Assembly: GCA_013330015.1 (NCBI GenBank)
Contig: DUJC01000080.1
Span: 5,961-18,125 of the forward strand
DNA: 12,165 nt
Direction: 5' to 3'
Source: Candidatus Poseidoniaceae archaeon
GTDB taxonomy: Archaea; Thermoplasmatota; Poseidoniia; Poseidoniales; Poseidoniaceae
Part shown: positions 6,556 through 12,165 of the stretch, piece after piece
Layout: each line of letters starts with the position of its first letter
Position numbering within the stretch: the stretch's first letter is position 1
The notes under the pieces: model-generated
What the model was told of the DNA's origin: nothing
Seen by the model: the letters and a program-made list of their open reading frames with translations, nothing else
The model's database searches: none
Translations under genes and position numbers: made by a program

Positions 6556-7836
6556 TTCCCTTTGTTGGGTATGCTTGATGCCAAATAAATAACGCGTGAC
6601 AACAGTACGCCGAACTGCTTCAAAGATAAGCCAACAGCCGGCTGTAACAAAGATGCAGCTGAGTATGACCGAAGGAATTCCCGTGAAACCAAATTCTTTA
6701 GCAAATTTTAGTCCAGCGAATGTGAGCGGCATATGGACGATGTAAAATGGATACACGCCCTGATTGAGATAAGCAAGAAATGCACTGTTCTTGTTGAGGA
6801 GATGGGCTCCCCATGCAAAAACTGTGAGACACCAGAACCATGCGTGAAAACTGTGTATGAAACAACCAAGAATGGTCATTTGATTATGGAGAACATCGTT
6901 TTCGATCCATCCACCGTCCATGTAAGGAATTCCATCCTTGTGTTGTTGAAGGCGAATGAGTACAAATGCAACTGTTAGTGCCATGGTGAGGGCTGTTATG
7001 AGATTCCTATTTCTGCCCAGAAATTCGTAATACAGGTCTTTCGAAACAATGCATATGTATCCAAAAATGAAGAACACAAGATACCATATCCATTCGTAAC
7101 CAATTCCAATGAAGCCCGGGAACCAAGGCTTGAACATCAATTCTGTTAATGAGAGTATCAGTGGGAATAGAAGGAAGATTCCGAATCCTCCTTTCAACGT
7201 AAATGTGGACTGAAACAAATGGGTGAGTCTTCCATCTGAATTCTTCTGTACCATGTGGAAGATTGGAATACAAAGTACGGAGTAGAGAAAGAGATTCCAA
7301 AGAAACCACAAATGGCCCAGTGCTATAATTTTCCCAAACAATGGGACCCAGAAAAGAAACGAAGTGAACAGAACATGGGCGAAGAAGGCTATGAGCGTAT
7401 CAACGAATGTATTCCCTTTAAGATCAACATCTCCGGTGATGATTCCGCCAACGAATCCAACTGTCCACATTCCAAAGAACATCGGTACTAGCAATCTTTG
7501 AAGTCGTTCGAAAAAGAAGGTTTTCCAACTTCTTCTCTTGAATGCGAAGGCAGTACCCATCCCTGAAATCATGAAGAGAGCGGCTAACCTCCATTGATGC
7601 ATCCAATGAAGAAACATGCTTGTTGGGTCGACGGAATCGTATGTGTAATCGTTCCCTTCTTCAGCCACTTCTTTTCGGTCGTCCGGATCATCTGAGATAT
7701 TCGGATTGATCCCTTCACCATAGGTTGACCAATATACGCCAATTGCTACGTGGAACGGGATAAGGAGCCCGAAGAGAATCACGCGCAACCAATCGATATC
7801 GTATCGACGTTCAGGCTTTTCAGCGAGATTCTCCAC
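6541..7836 (-). CDS. Membrane acyltransferase, acyltransferase-3 family
   Basis: The protein has 431 residues and about ten hydrophobic segments. Family hallmarks are all present: DWLRV followed by the R18-x10-H29 pair in the first helix, SGMGTAFAFKRRSW then FERLQRLLVPM (109-119), HLWFLWNL at 175-182, and a late YPFYIVHMP at 362-370. Acyltransferase-3 proteins move acyl groups (acetyl, succinyl and others) from the cytosolic side onto sugars, glycans or lipids; examples are OafA and OpgC. The substrate cannot be read from the sequence. An acidic loop at 40-72 (NPNISDDPDD and following) lies between helices 1 and 2 and probably faces outside. The start is GTG 7836, with an in-frame stop upstream and no ATG between. 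There is no SD but a TATA-like box 26 bases upstream, so it is probably leaderless. Its 3' end overlaps mdh. Confidence 0.85.
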   Translation of the reverse strand: MENLAEKPERRYDIDWLRVILFGLLIPFHVAIGVYWSTYGEGINPNISDDPDDRKEVAEEGNDYTYDSVDPTSMFLHWMHQWRLAALFMISGMGTAFAFKRRSWKTFFFERLQRLLVPMFFGMWTVGFVGGIITGDVDLKGNTFVDTLIAFFAHVLFTSFLFWVPLFGKIIALGHLWFLWNLFLYSVLCIPIFHMVQKNSDGRLTHLFQSTFTLKGGFGIFLLFPLILSLTELMFKPWFPGFIGIGYEWIWYLVFFIFGYICIVSKDLYYEFLGRNRNLITALTMALTVAFVLIRLQQHKDGIPYMDGGWIENDVLHNQMTILGCFIHSFHAWFWCLTVFAWGAHLLNKNSAFLAYLNQGVYPFYIVHMPLTFAGLKFAKEFGFTGIPSVILSCIFVTAGCWLIFEAVRRTVVTRYLFGIKHTQQRESVVS

Positions 7837-7857
7837 GCTTCTTCGAAGGTTGCTGAT

Positions 7858-7866
7858 GTTATATCG
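7858..7866 (-). promoter_or_regulatory. Putative TATA box for the acyltransferase gene
   Basis: CGATATAAC on the minus strand is centred about 26 bases upstream of the GTG at 7836, exactly the spacing expected for a leaderless archaeal transcript. It sits directly after the stop codon of the ygfZ-like gene. This suggests the acyltransferase is transcribed on its own as well as, or instead of, from the upstream genes. Confidence 0.5.
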
Positions 7867-8523
7867 TTATGGGGGCACACGTCGAATGGCAAGGGCATAT
7901 TCATTGCCGACGCTCGTAGCATCTTCAGCATCGATTTGAACTTGTACAAGCTGCTTGCCCATTTTCCCTCGACTCCTCATTCGCGTGAGAATTTCCTGTC
8001 CAATGTAGCAACCTTTGGCCTCATGGACAAGATGTTCCAAGCCACAATTGAATGGATGCACATCTGAAGTGATTTCATGTTGCTGATATGGGATAATGTT
8101 CTTGGTTCTGTATTCCGTAAATTGTTCAAAAGTCATCGATTCCTTCAATGAATTTTTGACCGATGTTACAAGTATCCAACCCAAGTATGAACGGGTCACA
8201 GTTATCCCGGATTGTGAGGGATAGTTTTCAGTGCTCAGGTAAACATTGTTGAGTGTGGTTATATCGCGAATCGTAACGTTCTGTTGCAATACTCTGAGTT
8301 GGAGGTGGTCGAGAACCTTGTCTTTGTACGGCTCATAGCCAACCACAGCAAGATTGTCCCCCACTTCTATGACATCAACGACATCAATGATTTTTGCTTT
8401 GGTAGTTGTTAGTACAGTACTACAGGACGTTTCGACTTTGTTTGTGGACAGACCGTCAAGGAATGTGTATCGATCTTGACCTGAAATGAGCAATACGTAT
8501 GCATCGAGTTTGATGATGCCCAT
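7867..8523 (-). CDS. ygfZ: YgfZ/IBA57-like (GcvT-related) Fe-S cluster assembly protein, short form
   Basis: The protein has 218 residues; E. coli YgfZ has 326. The signature K170-G-C172-Y-I-G-Q176-E177 is the YgfZ/IBA57 motif (KGCYxGQE), followed by R181 and R183. The N-terminal part (DRYTFLDGLSTNKV at 17-30) matches the family's RxFLqGqxTnD stretch. YgfZ and IBA57 are folate-binding relatives of GcvT that help A-type carriers (IscA/ISCA) build or repair 4Fe-4S clusters. Only about 30 residues follow the signature region, so the C-terminal beta-barrel appears largely missing while the final ALAIRR resembles the family's end. ATG 8523 has GAGGA six bases upstream. It lies nine bases after the IscA-family gene, so the two are almost certainly cotranscribed, and the neighbour supports the assignment. 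Confidence 0.87.
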   Translation of the reverse strand: MGIIKLDAYVLLISGQDRYTFLDGLSTNKVETSCSTVLTTTKAKIIDVVDVIEVGDNLAVVGYEPYKDKVLDHLQLRVLQQNVTIRDITTLNNVYLSTENYPSQSGITVTRSYLGWILVTSVKNSLKESMTFEQFTEYRTKNIIPYQQHEITSDVHPFNCGLEHLVHEAKGCYIGQEILTRMRSRGKMGKQLVQVQIDAEDATSVGNEYALAIRRVPP

Positions 8524-8529
8524 GGTTGT

Positions 8530-8534
8530 TCCTC
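8530..8534 (-). promoter_or_regulatory. Shine-Dalgarno site of the ygfZ-like gene
   Basis: GAGGA on the minus strand overlaps the stop codon of the IscA-family gene and lies six bases before the ATG at 8523. It supports this start and internal-operon translation. Confidence 0.6.
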
Positions 8535-8928
8535 AAGCAAAGGATTCGCCACAACCACAAGAACTTGAAGCGTTCGGATTGTTGATTTTGAATCCACCAC
8601 CCATAAGACGGTCGACATAATCCACTTCAATTCCATCGAGAAGATGCGATGAAGCGTTTGGAACGAGCACTCTGAACCCAGAGACTACGAGTTCTTGACA
8701 GTCGATATCGGTTGATTCGACAATCTGTAGGTCGTACATGTATCCTGAACAGCCACCCGAAAGGACGCCGACCAATAGAGCGTGACTTCGATCTTCACCA
8801 AAGGCGTCGTTAAGCATTTCAACTGCCTTTTCCGTTAATGTCAATGAAACATCAACGACCTTCGGTTGGATGATTTCGATTGTAGGCGCAGTTTCACACG
8901 TTCCGCAGTCCATGTATAGCCCAACCAT
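8533..8928 (-). CDS. A-type iron-sulfur carrier, IscA/HesB/ErpA family
   Basis: The protein has 131 residues. The HesB/IscA core runs from about 27 to 129: SLTLTEKAVEML, then LSGGCSGYMYDL with C60, and the C-terminal SSSCGCGESF with C124 and C126. The 64-residue gap from C60 to C124 equals that between C35 and C99 of E. coli IscA, so all three cluster ligands are in place. These carriers accept nascent clusters from a scaffold and pass them to apo-enzymes in the cytosol. IscA and ErpA cannot be told apart here. An N-terminal extension of about 20 residues carries an extra CxxC (C8, C11) not seen in typical IscA. ATG 8928 is chosen; an in-frame ATG at 8913 is possible and would keep the CxxC. 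The ygfZ-like partner follows after nine bases. Confidence 0.92.
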   Translation of the reverse strand: MVGLYMDCGTCETAPTIEIIQPKVVDVSLTLTEKAVEMLNDAFGEDRSHALLVGVLSGGCSGYMYDLQIVESTDIDCQELVVSGFRVLVPNASSHLLDGIEVDYVDRLMGGGFKINNPNASSSCGCGESFA

Positions 8929-8950
8929 CGGTCCATTATGAATCTGACTT

Positions 8951-8960
8951 CGTTTTATCG
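8951..8960 (-). promoter_or_regulatory. Putative TATA box for the iscA-like/ygfZ-like pair
   Basis: CGATAAAACG on the minus strand is centred about 28 bases before the ATG at 8928 and overlaps the stop codon of the TPR gene. No SD lies before that ATG. Position and composition fit an archaeal box A with a leaderless or near-leaderless transcript. Part of the sequence is also the coding end of the TPR gene, so the match could be chance. Confidence 0.38.
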
Positions 8961-11267
8961 ACGCATGAGTTTCTTCTTGCGTTCTTTCTCAAGAATGGTA
9001 CAACGACGGATTTGTTCCTTTGCTCGTTTTGCTTCCTCATCCGAAAGACCACGTGGAATCGATTGTTCGTAACACTTGATAGCATCGGGGAATCGTTCCA
9101 TCTCCGCATATGCAGTTCCCATGTTGTAGAGAGTTTGTCCTCGCACGTTGGAAGGATCAATCATCATCGCTTTGTGATATGATTCTACACAAGCTGGGTA
9201 CTCTTCCAAAAAGTAGTAAGCATTACCACGTCCATTTAGTATTCGTATAACCATCTGGTTGTCATGTGCAAACGATGGTAATGCTCGATCGAACGATGAC
9301 AGAGCCTCTCGATATTTTCCATCTTCCATCAGCTGGATACCCTGGTTGTACCACGATATATCTTGATTGGCTACTGAACTTGAATTGGCTGATACGATTG
9401 GATTCGTTTGAACCATTGCTGTAGCATCAAGGGCAGCTTTGGCAAGGTCAACCTCGACATTGACTTCTTCAGCAACCGTTTTTCTCACTGGTTCAACCGG
9501 GGTGAGGAGAAGATTGTTTGCTGCACTTGTCGCTTGTTCTTCAACCGCAGTTTGCTGCAGAATTGGTTCTGGCTCAACTGGTTCTGCAATCAACGCTGGC
9601 GGCTCAGGTGCGACAGGAGGAGGTGTCGCTGTCGGTGGAGGAGGAGGCGTCTCAAAGTGCTGTTGAGAAACCGTCTCAATTTCTAGTTGTGGCGGCGATT
9701 CCAAATCACGAGCTTTCGTGTGGCAACGCTGAGCTGTTTCAAGATCTCCAGCGGCTTCAAGCGACTTCGCAAGTCCTCTCCACAGCGATGGATTCTCTTT
9801 GTCATGTTGGATAAGTTCCTTCCAAACGGTTACAGCTTCAATGTTTTCTCCTTGGAGGGTTAGTGCTCGGGCTCGATCAACAGAAGCACCCGGACTGAGT
9901 AAATCCAATGCATACTGTGCAAGTTGGGGCGCTTCGGGCATTGTTGGAGGAATGCCGGTGATGTATTCGAGAACCTCAACTTCGGTCTCTCCGCACTGAA
10001 GAAGGGTCTGTATGATTTCGTTCCGAAGGTCGGTGTCGTCTTGATACTCAAGAATCTGCATACCCTGTGACAAAACGGTCCCAACGTCATTTTCTGACTT
10101 CGCAAAGTCAATCAATTTTTGACGTGCTTTGACGTGACGTGCGTCAATTTCGACCGTCTTTTCGAATGCTTCCTTGGCACCGGTTTGATTTTCATTCCGT
10201 GCATAGAGGCTACCAAGATTGTACCATCCGGATGCCACGGTGTCATCGAGTTTTGTTGCATGTTCCAATGCAGCAATGGCATGTGTGTCAAGTTCCATTC
10301 GAGCCATTGCTCCACCAGCAATACGCCATGCACCAGCATGTTGTGCGCCGATGGTTTTCAGATGTGGTTTTAACAGCGCGAGAGCCTTCTTTGGCTCGCC
10401 TTGACGAATGAGTTCCGTAGCTTCATCTGTGAGCCTATCCAAATTGATTTCATCCGTCACTGGACGTTCTTGGATCTCTGCTTCGATGGTTTCCTCGATT
10501 TGTTCCTCAACAATTTGTGTTGCTGCTACGATCCCAGCAGCGCTCTTTAGTTCCTCTTTGTCGAGGTGGCCGTCACCGTCGAGATCATGATGTGCAGCTT
10601 CTGCAAGAATGGCTTCTGCATCTTCGACTCCGGTTTCTTCCATAACAACGTTGAGCGTTGATTCTTGGTGGGTAGCTTTTGTAACAGTTGTTTCAATTTC
10701 ATCCGGAACTTCCTCAACAGGTGCGCTTTTTGTCCGATTGAGTACATCGGTAAGGCTTGGGTGTCCTGGGAAGAATTCGAGACCTCGTCTTGCCATCGCT
10801 GCTGCTCCTGCATCGTCACCAATTCGATCGAGCAAAATAGCCAAATTTGCTGTTGCTGGAGCATGGTCGGGATTGAGATCGAGACAAATTTGGAATGCCT
10901 GTCGTGCACCACGAGCATCCTGTTGTGCTTCGAGAAGGACACCACGGTTGAACCAGGCCATATCGCTTGATGGATCTAGAGCGATTGCTTTGTTGAAGGC
11001 AACAAGTGCTTCTTGCGGTGCATTTGACCGTGATTTGTATTCTCCTTCTTCGATAAGTGACTGAACTTGCTCCTCTACCGTCAATTCCTCTCCAGATGGA
11101 ATTTCGCTTGGCATCTCTTGCTCTGCCTCTACAACCATTTCTGATTGTGCTTCTGGTTCAGGTTCAACCTCATCAGACTGGACCATAGAACCAAGTCCGG
11201 CTGAGCGCAAAGCATCCGCCATGTCGTTCATCAGTGCACTCGACATCTCTTCGTCCTCAGCACGCAT
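8955..11267 (-). CDS. Large TPR-repeat protein with an EF-hand calcium-binding loop
   Basis: The protein has 770 residues from ATG 11267. An acidic N-terminus (about 30-65) leads to TPR helices at about 64-170 (pattern W-x2-G-x2-L, A-x3-F-x-ALxLDP). A canonical 12-residue EF-hand loop follows at 228-239 (DLDGDGHLDKEE, ligands at positions 1, 3, 5, 9 and 12). More TPRs lie at about 282-380 (SGWYNLGSLYA) and 460-525. A Pro/Glu-rich linker runs from about 541 to 570, and a last TPR block lies at 636-745 (WYNQGIQLMEDGKYREALSSFDRAL). The C-terminus is basic (KERKKKLMRR). There is no signal peptide, so it should be cytosolic and act as a protein-binding scaffold; partners are unknown. A longer reading from a TTG at 11327 starts upstream of the TATA-like box and is unlikely. 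ATG 11246, with GAGG nearby, is the main alternative start. Confidence 0.85.
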   Translation of the reverse strand: MRAEDEEMSSALMNDMADALRSAGLGSMVQSDEVEPEPEAQSEMVVEAEQEMPSEIPSGEELTVEEQVQSLIEEGEYKSRSNAPQEALVAFNKAIALDPSSDMAWFNRGVLLEAQQDARGARQAFQICLDLNPDHAPATANLAILLDRIGDDAGAAAMARRGLEFFPGHPSLTDVLNRTKSAPVEEVPDEIETTVTKATHQESTLNVVMEETGVEDAEAILAEAAHHDLDGDGHLDKEELKSAAGIVAATQIVEEQIEETIEAEIQERPVTDEINLDRLTDEATELIRQGEPKKALALLKPHLKTIGAQHAGAWRIAGGAMARMELDTHAIAALEHATKLDDTVASGWYNLGSLYARNENQTGAKEAFEKTVEIDARHVKARQKLIDFAKSENDVGTVLSQGMQILEYQDDTDLRNEIIQTLLQCGETEVEVLEYITGIPPTMPEAPQLAQYALDLLSPGASVDRARALTLQGENIEAVTVWKELIQHDKENPSLWRGLAKSLEAAGDLETAQRCHTKARDLESPPQLEIETVSQQHFETPPPPPTATPPPVAPEPPALIAEPVEPEPILQQTAVEEQATSAANNLLLTPVEPVRKTVAEEVNVEVDLAKAALDATAMVQTNPIVSANSSSVANQDISWYNQGIQLMEDGKYREALSSFDRALPSFAHDNQMVIRILNGRGNAYYFLEEYPACVESYHKAMMIDPSNVRGQTLYNMGTAYAEMERFPDAIKCYEQSIPRGLSDEEAKRAKEQIRRCTILEKERKKKLMRR
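9564..9647 (-). repeat. Proline-rich low-complexity linker coding region in the TPR protein
   Basis: This stretch encodes a run of Pro with Ala, Thr, Val and Glu (PPPPPTATPPPVAPEPP and on), visible on the plus strand as repeated GGAGG and GGTGG triplets. It separates the middle and C-terminal TPR blocks and is probably a flexible spacer. Such runs are prone to slippage and to variation between strains. Confidence 0.7.
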
Positions 11268-11300
11268 AGGCTTGTCCCGTTCTTTGGCAAGACTGTTATG

Positions 11301-11307
11301 GTATAAG
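11301..11307 (-). promoter_or_regulatory. Putative TATA box for the TPR gene in the divergent gap
   Basis: CTTATAC on the minus strand lies about 37 bases before the ATG at 11267, predicting a leader near ten bases. The same bases read GTATAAG on the plus strand, about 67 bases before the FMN reductase ATG, so the box could be used in either direction. The gap between the two divergent starts (11268-11370) has 103 bases and no other clear box; a CATCTATTG patch at 11344-11352 is the only candidate nearer to the plus-strand gene. Confidence 0.42.
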
Positions 11308-11370
11308 CATAGTTGCTTCTTGGCCAAGAAAAATCAATGGATTCATCTATTGCCTGCACTTCGAAAAAAC

Positions 11371-11922
11371 ATGGCGGACACCCCTCTCAAAATCATGGGC
11401 CTTTCTGGTTCAATTGGACGACAATCAAAGAATGGTATGCTGGTCGACCTGGCCTTGCAAAAAGCAGCAGATATGGGTGCAGAAACTCATTTTTGGGATC
11501 TGCAGGAGAAACCATTGCCATTGGTAGGCGAAGAGGGATGTTGGTCAAATCCAATCGTCAAGGAATTCCAGGAAATGGCTTCTTCCTATGATGCATTCCT
11601 TGTCTCTTCGCCAGAATACCACGGAACAATGTCTGGTGTCATGAAGAACACCTTCGACTGGGTTTACGACCAACATGTTGGTGGCAAGGTGTTTGGATTA
11701 ATGTCAACACTTGGAGGCATGTCCAATTCGAACACGCTGAATCACATGCGCATCATGTTGCGATGGCTCCATGCGAATCCTGTCTCTCAACAACTTGCGG
11801 TTGGACACGTCAAAGAAGCCTTTACCGAAGATGGAGGTTTGGCTGATTCTGACATGGATCAAAGACTTCAGTCCCTCGTTGAATCTGTCATGAAGACGGC
11901 AACAATGTACCGCGACTCGTGA
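11371..11922 (+). CDS. NADPH-dependent FMN reductase-like flavoprotein
   Basis: The protein has 183 residues with a flavodoxin-like fold of the NADPH-dependent FMN reductase family (SsuE, ArsH and chromate or azo reductase relatives). The phosphate-binding loop GLSGSIGRQSKNG is at 10-22. The second flavin-contact motif SSPEYHGTMSGVMKNTFDW is at 79-97, and a Gly-rich third loop LMSTLGGMSNSN at 110-121. It would bind FMN and use NAD(P)H to reduce flavin or quinone-like substrates in the cytosol; the true substrate is not readable. The ATG at 11371 directly precedes the first beta-strand. An open frame reaching back to 11221 crosses the divergent promoter and is not used. No SD is seen. A formylglycine-generating-enzyme-like gene starts four bases after its stop. 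Confidence 0.9.
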   Translation: MADTPLKIMGLSGSIGRQSKNGMLVDLALQKAADMGAETHFWDLQEKPLPLVGEEGCWSNPIVKEFQEMASSYDAFLVSSPEYHGTMSGVMKNTFDWVYDQHVGGKVFGLMSTLGGMSNSNTLNHMRIMLRWLHANPVSQQLAVGHVKEAFTEDGGLADSDMDQRLQSLVESVMKTATMYRDS

Positions 11923-11926
11923 TGAT

Positions 11927-12165
11927 ATGAACATCAATCGACCTTCTTTTGAGGATTCGTTCGGCGGTACGTATCTTCTCGTCGAACCTGGTTCCTTCAA
12001 CATTGGGGATGAAGTCGGGTCAGGACACCCAAATGAGCAACCGATTGTCTCAGTTGAAATTTCAGAACCATTTTTCTTTGGAGTTCGTCCAGTAACCCAA
12101 GTTCATTGGACTGCATTTATGAACAACAATCCATCAAAATTTCAGGAAGGTTGGAGTGCTGGTCT
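11927..12165 (+). CDS. Formylglycine-generating-enzyme (SUMF1/FGE-sulfatase) family protein, N-terminal part
   Basis: Only the first 79 residues are in the window; the gene runs off the right edge. The order of motifs is that of the family's N-terminal half: a LVEPGSFNIGDEVGSG strand near 18-33 (family GGxFxMG), NEQPIVSVEISEPFFFGVRPVT at about 36-57 (family ExPxhxVxxxxFxixxxeVT), then HWTAFMNNNPSKF at 60-72. Members oxidise a cysteine of sulfatases to formylglycine, or serve in other modification or binding roles. The copper-binding cysteines that mark true FGE lie in the missing C-terminal half, so activity cannot be judged. There is no signal peptide. ATG 11927 is used because the ATG at 11922, overlapping the previous stop, meets a TGA after two codons. 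It is probably cotranscribed with the flavoprotein gene. Confidence 0.85.
   Translation, partial: MNINRPSFEDSFGGTYLLVEPGSFNIGDEVGSGHPNEQPIVSVEISEPFFFGVRPVTQVHWTAFMNNNPSKFQEGWSAG

Noticed and set aside
9408..9814. Plus-strand open frames rich in Arg/Cys/Gly or Gly/Ala opposite the TPR gene
   Set aside because: They are antisense to the proline-rich linker and TPR repeats; their composition is a mirror of Pro/Glu codons on the other strand, with no domain pattern.
11221..11370. N-terminal extension of the FMN reductase frame from 11221
   Set aside because: It would overlap the start of the divergent TPR gene and cross the TATA-like box; the fold begins at the ATG at 11371.
1..12165. CRISPR arrays, insertion sequences, tRNA genes, phage or defence cassettes
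   Set aside because: No repeated spaced units, transposase or integrase motifs, cloverleaf-like stretches or nuclease/helicase domains were seen on either strand.

Overview
The window looks like a piece of an archaeal chromosome, most probably a marine Euryarchaeon of the Poseidoniales (Marine Group II) type. That placement is an inference. It rests on densely packed short operons, near-perfect archaeal Shine-Dalgarno sites (AGGAGGTG) inside operons, SD-less starts with TATA-like boxes at several other genes, and the mix of gene families. No rRNA or other phylogenetic marker is present to prove it. Thirteen genes were found, two of them cut by the window edges. There is no tRNA, rRNA, CRISPR array, insertion sequence or phage gene, and no gene-free stretch longer than about 130 bases.

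Left part, minus strand (1-5484). A six-gene run reads leftward: pntAA, pntAB and pntB (a three-subunit proton-translocating NAD(P)+ transhydrogenase), then a secreted and membrane-anchored protein with a choice-of-anchor-V-like domain, a divergent TatC homologue with an extra cytosolic C-terminal domain, and the start of an unrecognised exported protein that runs off the left edge. The pnt junctions are tightly coupled: a 4-base overlap and a 1-base gap, each with an SD site built from the Gly-Gly-Ala tail codons of the upstream gene.

Centre (5614-7836). Malate dehydrogenase (mdh) is transcribed divergently from pntAA. Its 3' end overlaps by 15 bases the 3' end of a convergent membrane acyltransferase (acyltransferase-3 family).

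Right-centre, minus strand (7837-11267). A large TPR protein carrying a canonical EF-hand loop is followed by an A-type Fe-S carrier (IscA/HesB family) and a short YgfZ/IBA57-like protein, then the acyltransferase. TATA-like boxes sit at or beside the stop codons of the TPR and ygfZ genes, which suggests separate transcription starts.

Right end, plus strand (11371-12165). An NADPH-dependent FMN reductase-like flavoprotein is followed 4 bases later by the start of a formylglycine-generating-enzyme (SUMF1) family protein cut by the right edge.

The themes that tie genes together are redox balance (MDH makes NADH; PNT would use the proton gradient to turn NADH into NADPH; a flavin reductase consumes NAD(P)H), Fe-S cluster delivery (IscA plus YgfZ), and export or the cell envelope (TatC, secreted proteins, acyltransferase). 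I see no convincing novel defence or mobile system. The most interesting points are the TatC with its extra domain, the truncated YgfZ paired with IscA, the TPR/EF-hand protein, and the CxCH motif in the secreted protein.
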